Shown here: positions 16,898 to 26,548 of the stretch, piece after piece
How positions within the stretch are numbered: position 1 is the stretch's first letter
Layout: each line of letters begins with the position of its first letter
DNA from: Henriciella marina DSM 19595
GTDB taxonomy: Bacteria > Pseudomonadota > Alphaproteobacteria > Caulobacterales > Hyphomonadaceae
DNA: 64,000 bases
Reading direction: 5' to 3'
Assembly: GCF_000376805.1 (NCBI RefSeq)
Contig: NZ_AQXT01000002.1
Location: forward strand, 1,426,001 to 1,490,000
Translations under genes and position numbers: made by a program
Notes under the pieces: generated by a model
Databases searched by the model: none
Told to the model about the DNA's origin: nothing
The model's input: only the letters and a program-made list of their open reading frames with translations

Positions 16898-17771
16898 GCG
16901 TCAATCCCTTCTGAATGCTTCCGTAGAAAATCACTGACAGCCGCGGTGAACACATCATTCTTGTCGCCAGCTACCATGTGCCGCGCATCAGCGACGTCCG
17001 TAAAGTGGGCGTCGGGTGCCAAGGCTTTAAAAGCTTCGACCGAGGCATCAGAGACGAGTTCACTCATGCGGCCTCGCACCAAATGAATTGGGGCTTTTAT
17101 GTTTCGAACCGATTGCTCGAGGTCGCCGACCCGCTCAACCGCAGATCGCCTCACAACGTCTTGAATGAAAGCTGGATCCCAGTGCCAACGCCAGCGGCCG
17201 TCCTGGCCTAGCCGAAGGTTTTTCCGCAAGCCTTCAAGGTCTTTAGGCCGGCGTCGATGTGGCAAGTATTTAGCGATGACATCTGCAGCCTCATTGAGCG
17301 ATGAAAAACCATCTTTGCTGTGCTCGCCCATAAAGCCGACAATCTTTGTGACACCGCTTTCTTCCAAATTAGGGGTGATATCGACTAGAGTCACCGAGGA
17401 AAAAACTCCGGGTTTCAAGGTTCCAGCCGCAATGACCGCGCCGAGCCCACCGAGCGACGCACCGACAATGTGCGGCGCACAGCGCTCACATTCGAATTCT
17501 GCGGCCACTGCAATCAGGTCGCTACCGAAAGCCTTAAGGAATAGTCGCCATCCAAAGCCCAATCGCTATCGCCATGTCCGCGGAGGTCTAGAGCGACAGA
17601 ATGATAGCCTTGCTCACCGAGCGACTTGGCTGCATCTTTCCAAGCATGTCGAGTCTGGCCACCCCCGTGAGCGAAGATTACGACCGGCGCTACTTCTTGA
17701 CCATACACCGAGCAAGCTAATGTCAGACCGTTTCCTGAGATTCTTCGATCAGAAGCATCATAGTTTTTCAT
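16894..17771 (-). pseudogene. Alpha/beta hydrolase, second copy, frameshifted
   Basis: Homologue of 2130-3008 along its whole length. The N-terminal frame (from ATG at 17771, with FAHGGGQTRHAWKDAAKSLG) runs to GDYS, then shifts; homology resumes in another frame at KAFGSDLIAVAAE near 17540 and continues through GASLGG to the end at 16894. Comparison with the intact copy points to a single-base loss around 17540. The downstream part keeps the nucleophile elbow and the ADARHMVAG histidine. Unless rescued by frameshifting or a sequencing error, the enzyme is inactive. Confidence 0.75.
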
Positions 17772-17783
17772 GCCGTACTCTTA

Positions 17784-17798
17784 CTTATATATTATAAG
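17784..17798. promoter_or_regulatory. AT-rich inverted repeat upstream of hydrolase copy 2
   Basis: CTTATATATTATAAG is a near-perfect 15-bp palindrome, 13 bases upstream of the hydrolase start. It shares the TTATAAG core found twice between the GntR regulator and the P450 gene (29306-29389). Confidence 0.4.
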
Positions 17799-18263
17799 AT
17801 AGCCGATTATATGCATTCTTACGATCAAGTAAACCGTGATGGACCTTTGAAGTATCACTCGCAGGCTAAATCAACCTTTAGCGAAGAGTGGCAAGCGCAA
17901 GCACATCATCACCGCAAGCTAGATGATTTCTGGTGATATCTCGCAGTAGCGAAAAGACGAGTTGGTCATTCAACCTAGAAATCAAACACCGGTAAAGCGC
18001 CGGTTCCTCTAACAATGCCCTGCAACATGCTCGTTCAGGTTACCGATTATTCGTTGTTCTGTGAATCAGCAATGCCTCATTCGTCCACTTTTCATCATCA
18101 ACAGATAAACCTCAAAGCATTGGCTTTTCAGTTGATCCGGTCAAAATGCAAGAGAAAATGGGGCACAGGTCGATAGCCCAAAGGAATAGGATCGGCTCTT
18201 CAAACTATTAAGTTTCATTGTTCGCCTGGGACGCATGACTGAAAACCCATAAACGTAGTACGT
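17799..18263. other. Intergenic region with IS6 relic
   Basis: About 460 bp without an intact gene between the hydrolase pseudogene and the end of the catabolic operon. It contains an IS6 relic (17886-18019); the rest shows no recognisable gene and no clear T-run terminator. Confidence 0.5.
17886..18019 (-). mobile_element. IS6-family relic
   Basis: The stretch CACATCATCACCGCAAGCTA and what follows matches the start of IS6 transposase genes on the minus strand, decayed by substitutions, and it closes with the element terminus TCTAACAATGCC (18008-18019). Only about 130 bp remain. Confidence 0.6.
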
Positions 18264-19235
18264 TTATTTCCCCCAAACGGAAAGAATACTCCTGAGTGCC
18301 GTTAGAAAAGCTAATGGCTGGTCGAGCATCAAATGGTGGCGAGCTTCGGGTACGGCAATTATCGGAATATCGTCCCCACCTAACTCGCGGATGTATTCGC
18401 CCGAGTCCTGGGTAAATAGTTGGCTTTTAGCACCGTGTACAATGGCTTTGCGGCCCGGCGCTTTCACCAGTCTCTCGCCCATTTTCAGCCACTCATCTGG
18501 CTTATTGCTCTGCCGGAATACCTCGGGTGAAAACTTCCATGTCCAGTCTTCCCCGTCGCGCCGCAGGGAATGATACGCCATGTAGTCCGCGAGGAAGGGC
18601 TCGCCAACCGGCTGGGGCGGGGAAAGGATGTATCTTTTGCGCGCGGCTTCATAACTGGGATAGCGTTTGTTGGGCTTGTCTGGATTACCCGATCCAGGGC
18701 TTGCGCGTCGACGATTCCAGTATTGCTCCATCAGCTCAGGCCGCATGATCATCAGATCGCAAATTACAGCGCCGGAGAATGCATCGGGCGACTGGGTGAC
18801 GGCCGTCAGTGCCGCGCCGGAACCAAAACTGTGCGCGATCAGGGTGGGTTTGTGCCCATCCACGAACATATCGAGCGCCTCCGCGATTTCACTGAACTCA
18901 CGTCCTCTGGCCGTCGGATCGACCTCCCCGCGCATCTCGCTGTCGCCCATTCCTGCAAGATCGAACGCCACCACATCGTGGTCCTCCGCAAGAAACGGAG
19001 CTATGAAGGCAAAGCAGCGGGCGTGTGCGAGGAAACCATGCGTCATAAGCAGTTTCGGTTTGCGCCTGTCGCCCCAACGGAAGTAATGCGCTCTGGCACC
19101 GTTGATCTCAACATAGCCCTCTTCGCGTGGCACCTTCAGGGCCGACACAAACCATTTCGGCAGATGAGATCCGTCGCCTGCCCAGACGGGATCGATGTCC
19201 CCGGAAAGATCTTCGATGTTGGTCAGTACGTTCAT
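18264..19235 (-). CDS. Alpha/beta hydrolase (probable lactone or ester hydrolase)
   Basis: 323 residues. HGF oxyanion motif in LMTHGFLAHARCFAFI (about residue 60), nucleophile elbow AHSFGSGAAL (about 136-145), and a late histidine in PEARHHLMLD (about 300). Last gene of the nine-gene operon read from 28490; its ATG overlaps the stop of the Baeyer-Villiger monooxygenase by four bases. That coupling suggests it opens the lactone or ester made by the monooxygenase. It is not a close paralogue of the hydrolases at 2130 and 16894. No signal peptide, so cytoplasmic. Confidence 0.82.
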   Translation of the reverse strand: MNVLTNIEDLSGDIDPVWAGDGSHLPKWFVSALKVPREEGYVEINGARAHYFRWGDRRKPKLLMTHGFLAHARCFAFIAPFLAEDHDVVAFDLAGMGDSEMRGEVDPTARGREFSEIAEALDMFVDGHKPTLIAHSFGSGAALTAVTQSPDAFSGAVICDLMIMRPELMEQYWNRRRASPGSGNPDKPNKRYPSYEAARKRYILSPPQPVGEPFLADYMAYHSLRRDGEDWTWKFSPEVFRQSNKPDEWLKMGERLVKAPGRKAIVHGAKSQLFTQDSGEYIRELGGDDIPIIAVPEARHHLMLDQPLAFLTALRSILSVWGK

Positions 19236-20869
19236 TCAGTTGTCGTCTCCTTGGTTGAGATATTTTCAACAGCGAGACCGTGATAGCCTTTCTCTGCGAC
19301 ATCGTCGCAAAGCGCGGCGTAAATCGACAGGCTCGGAAAGTTAATAAGTTGACGCTTGTTGTCTGGAATGTTCGCACTCATGTACCAAGAGTCCGCTTCG
19401 GGAAACAATGTCATCTCGCCGGCCTGAGCAACTATTTCTGTCCATCCTGCTTCAGCGGCCGGATCGGCTTCGAAAAGGTCCTGTTCGTTGTTCCGCATCC
19501 AGACCAGGAAGTCGCAGATCCAATCGCCCTGGACCTCTGCGCTTGAAGGGCCATTTGAAAAACCCGACGGGCTAAGGGGGCCATAAGAAAACAGCATGTT
19601 GGGAAATCCCGACACGGCCATGCCCAAATACGCGCGCAACCCGTCTTTCCATGCTTGCGAAAGGGATAATCCGTTCGCTCCGGTGATATTCATGTCGCTC
19701 AGCCCTCCACGCCCGGCATCGAAGCCGGTAGCGAAGACTATGAGGTCGCATTCCATCTCGCCGTCCACAGTCTCGATCGCATGCGGCTTGACCCGGAGGA
19801 TCGGCGTTGATCTCAGATCGATCAACGCAACGTTATCCTGCGCGAAAATTTCATAGTATCCCTGCTCAAGCGAAGGTCTCTTCGTGCCGAACGGATGGGG
19901 CGGATCGGCGGGCGCGAGCCGCTCGGCAAGGTCGGGATCTGCGATTCTCGCACGAACCTTGTCGCGCCAGAAATTGTAGGCGTGGCGGTTTGCTTCACGG
20001 TTGGAAAGCAGGTCGGCAAAATTGTGATACCAGAACCTCAGGCCGCCACGCTGCCATAAATATTCGAAGTGCGCATCGCGCTCTTTTTTGTCTACTTCAA
20101 GGGCTGAAACCTCTAGCGATTGGCATTCAAACCCACCGCTCGTCTGCCGGCGTTTTTCGAAGATCGCGGAATAGCCCTGTTTTTCCCTTTCCTGATTTAT
20201 CTTGGACAGCTTTTCTTGCCTCATCGGCAGAGCCAGAATTGGGGTTCTTTGATACAGAGTCAGTTTCTTCGCTGACTTGGCCGCTTCTTGCGCGACCTGT
20301 ACGCCACTTGCACCGGTGCCGATCAAGGCAACCCTACGGTCGGCGAGGTCGATTCCCTCTTGCGGCCAGCGTGCTGTGTGAAACCACTGGCCTTTGAAAT
20401 CTTCGAGGCCCGGGAAATCAGGAAGATACGGCTTTGAGGCGAAACCAAGGGCTGGCAGCAGAAACTGTGTCGAAATGATTACATCATCGTCGAGATGCAA
20501 ACGCCACCGCTTCGCTTCCTTCTCAAAATGCGCGCTTTTGACTCTCGTCCCCATGCGCATCATTGGCCAAAGGTCTAGCGTATCGCAAACATGCCGGAAG
20601 TACGCTCTGAGCTCTTCCCAGCCTGGAAATCGCTCGCTCCAGGTCCATGACTTCCACACTTCATCTATCGAAAATTCGTAGAGCGGGACCTGCGAATCAA
20701 CACGTGCACCGGGATAACAATTCCAGTACCAGATGCCCCCTGGCTGCGACGCAGCATCCACAAGAAGCACGTTGAATCCAGCGTCACGCAACTTGTGGAG
20801 CAGATAGATTCCACTGAAACCCGCGCCGACAATTATAGCGTCGTAATGGCGAGAAGCCTGATTAATCAC
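19232..20869 (-). CDS. Flavin-dependent Baeyer-Villiger monooxygenase
   Basis: 545 residues from GTG at 20869, which overlaps the stop of the acyl-CoA ligase as GTGA; longer readings upstream lie inside that gene. FAD-binding motif AIIVGAGFSGIYLLHKL near residue 10, the Baeyer-Villiger fingerprint FKGQWFHTARWP near 165, and the NADPH-binding motif LIGTGASGVQVAQEAA near 190. This is the cyclohexanone/cyclopentadecanone-monooxygenase type: NADPH and O2 convert a ketone to an ester or lactone. Its place between an acyl-CoA ligase and an alpha/beta hydrolase supports ring oxygenation followed by hydrolysis and CoA activation. Confidence 0.88.
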   Translation of the reverse strand: MINQASRHYDAIIVGAGFSGIYLLHKLRDAGFNVLLVDAASQPGGIWYWNCYPGARVDSQVPLYEFSIDEVWKSWTWSERFPGWEELRAYFRHVCDTLDLWPMMRMGTRVKSAHFEKEAKRWRLHLDDDVIISTQFLLPALGFASKPYLPDFPGLEDFKGQWFHTARWPQEGIDLADRRVALIGTGASGVQVAQEAAKSAKKLTLYQRTPILALPMRQEKLSKINQEREKQGYSAIFEKRRQTSGGFECQSLEVSALEVDKKERDAHFEYLWQRGGLRFWYHNFADLLSNREANRHAYNFWRDKVRARIADPDLAERLAPADPPHPFGTKRPSLEQGYYEIFAQDNVALIDLRSTPILRVKPHAIETVDGEMECDLIVFATGFDAGRGGLSDMNITGANGLSLSQAWKDGLRAYLGMAVSGFPNMLFSYGPLSPSGFSNGPSSAEVQGDWICDFLVWMRNNEQDLFEADPAAEAGWTEIVAQAGEMTLFPEADSWYMSANIPDNKRQLINFPSLSIYAALCDDVAEKGYHGLAVENISTKETTTE

Positions 20870-22476
20870 GTTGCAACCGTCAGACGTTCCGCGATTGCTT
20901 TCGCGGTTGCATAATCGGCCTTGCCGTTGGATGCACGCAGGGGTGTTTTCGTCGGATGAACGGCCTTCGGCGTTTTGTATCCTGCCAGCTGCCCGCGTAC
21001 ATGGTCCTTGATGGCTTGCTCTTCGAACGGAACATCGTGGTTGAGGTGGACGACGGCGGTGACGGCTTGACCCCATTTATCATTCGGAACACCTACTACC
21101 AGCGCATCACCAATGGCAGGATGGGTCTTGAGCACTTCCTCGACTTCTTCTGGGTATACCTTCTCGCCAGCAGTGTTGATGCATACGCTACCGCGGCCTA
21201 GCAGGATCAGGCTTCCGTCGGCCTCTACCTGGCACCAATCGCCCGGTATTGAATAGCGCACGCCATCAATTGTGCGAAATGTCTTGGCTGATTTTTCGGG
21301 ATCTTTGTAATATCCCTTGGGGATGGCTCCCTTGCGCGCGATAAAACCGGGTACGCCGCTTCCCGGTTCAACTTTCTGATCGTTCTCATCAAAGACATCG
21401 CAAAACTCGCCAATCCCGAATTTCGCAGTGTTCGTGCCGCCCTGTGCGGTCGTGATGGACAGCCCGTAGCCGAGGCCTTCAGAAGCCCCAAAACTGTCCA
21501 TCAGGACGACCTGGGTTATGTGCCTGCAAAGACCGGCTTTAACCTCCTTGCTCCACATCACGCCGGACGAGATGATGGACACGAGACTCTTGGTATCCCA
21601 GCGCCCGGGATGTTCATCGAGGGTGCGAAGCATCGGCTTGGCAAACGCGTCCCCCACAATTGCTATACTCTCGACCTTGTGCTTATCGACGGTCTGCCAC
21701 AGTTCTTCGGCATCAAAGGACGGGTCCGAGAGAGTAACAATTGCACCGCCGGACATCAGCGCACCGATCGCGGTAATAAAACCAGTCCCATGCATCAGCG
21801 GGCAGGAGGAAAGAGTACGCCTGCCAGGTCCCTCATTTTTGATCAGGGCAACATTTTCTTCCAGTGTCTGCGGTACGGTGCCAAGTAGCTTCTGCGCGTC
21901 AAGCTGGGCTTTACGCATGTCGTCGTGCCGCCACATCACGCCTTTCGGCATTCCAGTTGTGCCGCCGGTATAGATGAAGAGCAGATCGTCAGGTGAGCGT
22001 TCGATACCGAGCGCCGATCCGTCTCCCTCACCCGCCAATGTTTCATAAGAACGTGCAAAAGGCGCTATTTCGGAAGGATCGCCAATTTCGACGAAGGTAT
22101 GAACCTTCTTCAGCCTGTCCTTGAGCTCAAGAATACAGTCGCGAAATTCAGAGCTGTAGACGATCACCTCGCTATCGGAATCGTCGAAGATGTAAAATAC
22201 TTCTTCGGGCCGATAGCGATAATTGATGTTCACATGCGTCAATCGACCCTTGAAGCATGCCGCCATCAACTCGCCATATTCAGGTCGGTTGCGCATGTAG
22301 AAGGCCACCTTGGCACCATTTTTTGCGCGTTGACGCAGTGCGCGTGCGATATTGTTCGAGCGCGATGACATTTCGGGCCAGGTAATAATCCGGTCGCCGT
22401 GTATTAGCGCCGGAGCGTTGCGAGGCATGGCTGGCTCGATCGCGTCGAGGATGTCACCGAGATTCCAGTCTATCAT
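20866..22476 (-). CDS. AMP-forming acyl-CoA synthetase
   Basis: 536 residues from ATG at 22476 (MIDWNLGDILDAI), preceded by AAGGAAG at good spacing; a longer in-frame reading to 22554 overlaps the upstream gene and lacks a ribosome site. ANL-family signatures: P-loop YTGGTTGMPKGVMWRHDD near residue 170, and the C-terminal hinge/lysine region RGSVCINTAGEKVYPEEVEE near 425. It activates a carboxylic acid to its CoA thioester. The FadD/FadD3-like context, with two acyl-CoA dehydrogenases upstream and the BVMO downstream, implies an acid made by ring cleavage. Confidence 0.9.
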   Translation of the reverse strand: MIDWNLGDILDAIEPAMPRNAPALIHGDRIITWPEMSSRSNNIARALRQRAKNGAKVAFYMRNRPEYGELMAACFKGRLTHVNINYRYRPEEVFYIFDDSDSEVIVYSSEFRDCILELKDRLKKVHTFVEIGDPSEIAPFARSYETLAGEGDGSALGIERSPDDLLFIYTGGTTGMPKGVMWRHDDMRKAQLDAQKLLGTVPQTLEENVALIKNEGPGRRTLSSCPLMHGTGFITAIGALMSGGAIVTLSDPSFDAEELWQTVDKHKVESIAIVGDAFAKPMLRTLDEHPGRWDTKSLVSIISSGVMWSKEVKAGLCRHITQVVLMDSFGASEGLGYGLSITTAQGGTNTAKFGIGEFCDVFDENDQKVEPGSGVPGFIARKGAIPKGYYKDPEKSAKTFRTIDGVRYSIPGDWCQVEADGSLILLGRGSVCINTAGEKVYPEEVEEVLKTHPAIGDALVVGVPNDKWGQAVTAVVHLNHDVPFEEQAIKDHVRGQLAGYKTPKAVHPTKTPLRASNGKADYATAKAIAERLTVAT

Positions 22477-22535
22477 GTCGATCTTCCTTTCGGACAAGGC
22501 AGCAAGTCCCGAGGGAACCACCGTTAATGAGTATC

Positions 22536-23627
22536 TTATGCGGCCTTGATCCAACCTTGCAGTACTGCCGCCTCGGCCCGCGCCGATTCGGGACCCCCCA
22601 GAACCTGCCGGTCGAATCCTATGCGTTTGAACCAGTAATGCAGACCAACCAGGTCGGTGAATCCCATACCACCATGCACCTCGGTAGACGTGCGGGCGAC
22701 AAAGCGATGGACGTCTCCGGTATGTGATTTTGCCTGGCAGGCGGCGAGCGATACATCCTCCGGCATCGCCTCATAAGCATACGCGGCGTACCAGATAAGC
22801 GAGCGGCATGGTTCATGATGTGCGGCCATCTCTGCGCACATGTGCTTCACGGCCTGAAAGCTACCGATAAGACGACCGAATTGCTCCCGCTGTCCAGAAT
22901 AATCGACCGCCTTTTCGATCATGGCCTGGCCTGCGCCCAGGCTGTCGGCGGCCAGGAGGATGCGTCCCGCATCGCGCAGGCGCCCGGCAGTGAAACCGCT
23001 ATCGTCGGCCAGTGGCTCGGCGGTGACCTGTGCGAAGCGCAGTTCCCCGACACTGCGGGTCCGGTCGATCGTCGTCAGGGGGATTTTCTCGAGACCCGAT
23101 GCGTTGGCCGGAACAAGGTGCAACCGCCCCGTGGTATCAGTCACCAGGAAGGCATCAGCCCCCGCAAAATCCAGCGCAAACAGCGCCGTGCCGTCGAGTT
23201 TGCCACCCCTGCAGGTTACGCCAGCACCATCGCGCGCCTCGACTGTTTCGGAAATTGCCACACTTATATGCGCCTCGCCACTCGCGATCTTCGGCAGCCA
23301 TCTGACCTTTTGATCCTCGCTGCCTGCCTCGCTGAGTGCGAGGGGTGCCAAAACATGACTGGCAAGGAAAGAAACTGGTGCGACCGCATAGGCGAGCTGC
23401 TCTGCAACTAATGCAGCGTCGAGAAGGGTCATGCCTAGGCCGCCATGCTCTTCCGGGATCATCATCCCGGGAATACCCAGGCCTTGCAGAGCGTCCAGCA
23501 CCTTGTCGCTAACTGGATTGTCCCGCTCGGAGCATTCGCGGACATGCTCCAGCGGACAGGTATCGGCTAGACACCGCGCAACTGCATCGCGCAGCATCTG
23601 CTGCTCTTGAGAAAGTCCAAAATCCAT
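22536..23627 (-). CDS. Acyl-CoA dehydrogenase, short subunit-like
   Basis: 363 residues of the acyl-CoA dehydrogenase fold: N-terminal helical domain (MDFGLSQEQQMLRDAVARCL), a degenerate beta domain (HISVAISETVEARDGAGV) and C-terminal helices with REQFGRLIGSFQAVKHMCAE and EVHGGMGFTDLVGLHYWFKR. Start overlaps the stop of the larger dehydrogenase (23627) by one base. Adjacent unequal ACAD pairs of this sort form heteromeric enzymes in steroid and related degradation, where one subunit carries the catalytic base and the other most of the FAD contacts; this assignment is by analogy. Confidence 0.87.
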   Translation of the reverse strand: MDFGLSQEQQMLRDAVARCLADTCPLEHVRECSERDNPVSDKVLDALQGLGIPGMMIPEEHGGLGMTLLDAALVAEQLAYAVAPVSFLASHVLAPLALSEAGSEDQKVRWLPKIASGEAHISVAISETVEARDGAGVTCRGGKLDGTALFALDFAGADAFLVTDTTGRLHLVPANASGLEKIPLTTIDRTRSVGELRFAQVTAEPLADDSGFTAGRLRDAGRILLAADSLGAGQAMIEKAVDYSGQREQFGRLIGSFQAVKHMCAEMAAHHEPCRSLIWYAAYAYEAMPEDVSLAACQAKSHTGDVHRFVARTSTEVHGGMGFTDLVGLHYWFKRIGFDRQVLGGPESARAEAAVLQGWIKAA

Positions 23628-24877
23628 CAGGCTGACCCCTGTTTCTGACGTAACATGTCTGCCGTTCCCTTCGCCGCACCCGAGATCTTCGGCAGCTTCG
23701 GTTCGCGCGGCATGTCGAGGCCACGCTCAGCGATGATATTCTTCTGGATCTGCGCGGTGCCGCCACCGATGATGAGCCCCAGCTGAAACATGTAATTCCA
23801 TTGCCATGTCCCCCTCATCCGCTCGCGCGCGCTACCGCTATAAAGGATGCCCATCTCGCCCATTGCGTCGATGGCGAGCGCCGAAATCTGGTGTGCCAGC
23901 TCGCAGCTTTGCAGCTTCACGATAAGCTTCGCCATGCCGCCTGGCTCGCCTTTGAGGCTGTTCGAAAGTATACGCATTCCGTTGCATTTCATCGCAGCCA
24001 CTTCGGCCTGAAGCGCGCCCAGCCGATCGCGCAGCACGGAATTGTCGATCGCGCGGCCCATGCCGATGCGTTCTTCCTTCATCAGCCTCACAAGAGCCTG
24101 GAAGCGATTTTCCAGGGCGTCAGGATCGCCCAGCATGCCCCGCTCGTGGCCCAGCGTTGCATTGGCAACGAACCAGCCCTGGCCCCGCTCGCCGACAATT
24201 TGTCCTACAGGCACCCGTACCTCAGAAAAGAAGGTCTCATTGAATTCCGCATGACCAGTCATCGTCTTTAATGGCCGCACCTCGATCCCCGGTGTATCCA
24301 TCGAAAAAATCAGATAGGAAATGCCGCCATGCTTGGGCGCGTCGTGTTCGGTCCTGACCAGGCAGAAGATCATGTCCGCCTGCTTCGCAGTACTGGTCCA
24401 GATTTTCTGGCCGTTGATGACAAACTCACCGCTTTCGATTCGTGCGCTGGTCTTCAGACTGGCAAGGTCCGATCCCGCGCCGGGCTCCGAATAGCCCTGA
24501 CACCAGACGACCTCGCCTTTCAGCGTCGGCTCTACCCACTGGCGCTTCTGTTCCTCGGTGCCGAGTTCCAACAGGGTGGGGACCAACATGGATATTCCCT
24601 GATTGGCGAGTCCGCCGGGAATGCCCGCGCGCGAGAATTCCTCGGCGATGATGCGCGATTTGAGGATGTCTGGCTCAGACCCGTAGCCGCCATAGTCTCT
24701 GGGGATCGTGCGCGCGGTATAGCCATGTTCGATCAACAGCTTCTGCCATTCGACCGCTTCGGCAGAGGGACGAGCGGCGCGGGCCTGCCCAGTCGGCGCG
24801 CGATGGCCGTGCATCTTCAAGAATAGCCGCATCTCCTGACGGAAAGCATCATATTCGGGTCCGTAGTCGAGATCCAT
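23627..24877 (-). CDS. Acyl-CoA dehydrogenase, large subunit
   Basis: 416 residues, full ACAD architecture: helical N domain, beta domain with WCQGYSEPGAGSDLASLKTS and GQKIWTSTAKQADMIFCLVR (FAD and substrate contacts), and C-terminal helices ending IIGGGTAQIQKNIIAERGLD, the usual FAD-adenine motif. Oxidises an acyl-CoA to its 2-enoyl-CoA. Coupled to the smaller dehydrogenase downstream, and seven bases behind the DUF35 gene. Confidence 0.9.
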   Translation of the reverse strand: MDLDYGPEYDAFRQEMRLFLKMHGHRAPTGQARAARPSAEAVEWQKLLIEHGYTARTIPRDYGGYGSEPDILKSRIIAEEFSRAGIPGGLANQGISMLVPTLLELGTEEQKRQWVEPTLKGEVVWCQGYSEPGAGSDLASLKTSARIESGEFVINGQKIWTSTAKQADMIFCLVRTEHDAPKHGGISYLIFSMDTPGIEVRPLKTMTGHAEFNETFFSEVRVPVGQIVGERGQGWFVANATLGHERGMLGDPDALENRFQALVRLMKEERIGMGRAIDNSVLRDRLGALQAEVAAMKCNGMRILSNSLKGEPGGMAKLIVKLQSCELAHQISALAIDAMGEMGILYSGSARERMRGTWQWNYMFQLGLIIGGGTAQIQKNIIAERGLDMPREPKLPKISGAAKGTADMLRQKQGSA

Positions 24878-24884
24878 GTCGTAC

Positions 24885-25361
24885 CTATCTTTTCTCGCGC
24901 CGGTTCATATCAGGGCGGAAAACGGGCAGGCGAAACTCGGGGCTGATCGGTTCAAAGTCGAGCTCCACCGGCAGATCCAGCTCCAGCGTATCGCGGTCGC
25001 AATCAATCAGGCGCGTGGCCATGCGCACGCCTTCTTCCAGTTCTACGACTGCAGCAATGAACGGAAGATCTTCGGCAAAGGCCGGGTGCAGAGCCTGGTG
25101 CGTGACGGTCCAGGAAAAAAGCGTGCCCTTGCCGGTGCTGCGCTCCCACGAAAATTCTGGTGAGCCACACTTGGCGCACATATAACGCGGCAGGTGCCGG
25201 AAAGTGCTGCAACTGCCGCAGCGCTGGAAGTAGAGATAGCCATCCTGACACCGATTCCAGAACTCCTGTTCGATTGGGTCCTGCGGGCGCGGCAGCGGCT
25301 TGGGCGGCACCTTCTGCGCTGCGGCACGGGTGTTCGGCAGCCGTTCGTTATCGTCGTTCAC
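24885..25361 (-). CDS. DUF35 Zn-ribbon / OB-fold acyl-CoA-associated protein
   Basis: 158 residues. Zinc-ribbon cysteines CGSC and CAKC in [20 protein letters not shown] (about residues 47-68), then an OB-fold strand set ([20 protein letters not shown]). DUF35 proteins pair with thiolase-like proteins and form hetero-complexes acting on acyl-CoA, for example the aldolase/hydratase units of steroid side-chain degradation. Here the partner is the thiolase-like gene immediately upstream, whose stop overlaps this start by four bases. Confidence 0.85.
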   Translation of the reverse strand: MNDDNERLPNTRAAAQKVPPKPLPRPQDPIEQEFWNRCQDGYLYFQRCGSCSTFRHLPRYMCAKCGSPEFSWERSTGKGTLFSWTVTHQALHPAFAEDLPFIAAVVELEEGVRMATRLIDCDRDTLELDLPVELDFEPISPEFRLPVFRPDMNRREKR

Positions 25362-26548
25362 GCATACCTCCTGAGGATAGCGATACTTCCGTCACCGAGG
25401 TCGCCCCAGCCAGTTACGAGGCCGGTCTGCGCACCCATTACCTGTCGCTCGCCGCAATCATGCCGCAGCTGTCGCACAGCTTCCACGACATGGTTGAGGC
25501 CCCAAACGTGTGCTTCGCTGAGCAAGCCGCCATGGGTGTTGATCGGAAAGCGTCCACCTAACTCAATCTGGCCATTGTCCACGAATTCGGTCTGACCGCC
25601 AGGCTCACAGTATCCGAGGGCCTCAAGTTGCAGCAACACAACATAAGTGAAACAGTCATAGATCTGGAGAAAGTCCATCTCGTCACGTGTAACGCCTCCC
25701 ATCTCGAATGCACGTGGGGCGGCATATTTGAGGCCAATCTTGAAAGGATCCGGACGCGAGGGAATGTCGTCGGCGGGATACGGGTGCCCTTCGGCGGCGC
25801 CAGCAATGCTCACTGGAACATGCGGCATATCCTTGGCCTGCTCCATCCGCGAGACAACGACCGCGCAGGCGCCATCGGTTTCCAGACAGCAATCATAGAG
25901 CCGGAAAGGCTCGGATATCCAACGCGCCGAATGATATGTCTCCGCGTCAAGCTTTCGGCCGAAGCTGAAGGCTTTCGGATTCAACTGCGCGTGTTGGCGA
26001 CAGGCAAGTGCGACGGCGGCCGTCGCATCCGGTCCGACCCCGTAGAGCTTGGAATGGCGCATGGCGAGCCAAGCATACATCTGCACTGGCAGGAACACTC
26101 CATAGGGCATGTAATAGCCCTTTATGGTGTTGGTCAGCGTGTTCATATTCATCGGTCGGGTCGGTGGCGCGCCCGGCTTCGGCCTCAGAGCAGAATATCC
26201 GTTCCATCCAAGGGTTATCAGAACATGGTCGCACAGGCCGTTGGAAATCGCCATCGCTGCGTTCTGCAAAGCCGTGATTGGGCTCGCCCCGCCCATATGT
26301 ACTGTCGACGCAAAACGCAGGACATCGATACCAAGATTGGCGGCCATTTCCTCTGATGTCGTATAGATCGGGGGAGGCACCATACCGTCTATGTCAGACG
26401 GTTTCAGTCCGGCATCGGCAATCGCCCGGCGCGAGGCATCAAGCATCATGTCGACCGCTGTCCGTTCGGTCCCCTTGACGAATTCTGTCTCGGCGACACC
26501 GGTGATCGCGGATTTGTCGCTGAAATTGAAGGTGGAGGAGACACTCAT
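25358..26548 (-). CDS. Thiolase-like lipid-transfer protein
   Basis: 396 residues of the SCP2-thiolase / lipid-transfer protein type. The usual nucleophile region reads [20 protein letters not shown], where the catalytic Cys of true thiolases is not present, so retro-aldol or structural function is more likely than thiolysis. The C-terminal part has the [16 protein letters not shown] motif (HGG) and [15 protein letters not shown]. It forms a pair with the DUF35 gene downstream, a combination known for aldolase-type C-C cleavage of 3-hydroxyacyl-CoAs in steroid-like catabolism. Overlaps both neighbours by four bases. Confidence 0.82.
   Translation of the reverse strand: MSVSSTFNFSDKSAITGVAETEFVKGTERTAVDMMLDASRRAIADAGLKPSDIDGMVPPPIYTTSEEMAANLGIDVLRFASTVHMGGASPITALQNAAMAISNGLCDHVLITLGWNGYSALRPKPGAPPTRPMNMNTLTNTIKGYYMPYGVFLPVQMYAWLAMRHSKLYGVGPDATAAVALACRQHAQLNPKAFSFGRKLDAETYHSARWISEPFRLYDCCLETDGACAVVVSRMEQAKDMPHVPVSIAGAAEGHPYPADDIPSRPDPFKIGLKYAAPRAFEMGGVTRDEMDFLQIYDCFTYVVLLQLEALGYCEPGGQTEFVDNGQIELGGRFPINTHGGLLSEAHVWGLNHVVEAVRQLRHDCGERQVMGAQTGLVTGWGDLGDGSIAILRRYA

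Noticed and set aside
20870-21076. N-terminal extension of the Baeyer-Villiger monooxygenase
   Set aside because: It overlaps the acyl-CoA ligase and does not look like the family; GTG at 20869 fits operon coupling and the FAD motif position.
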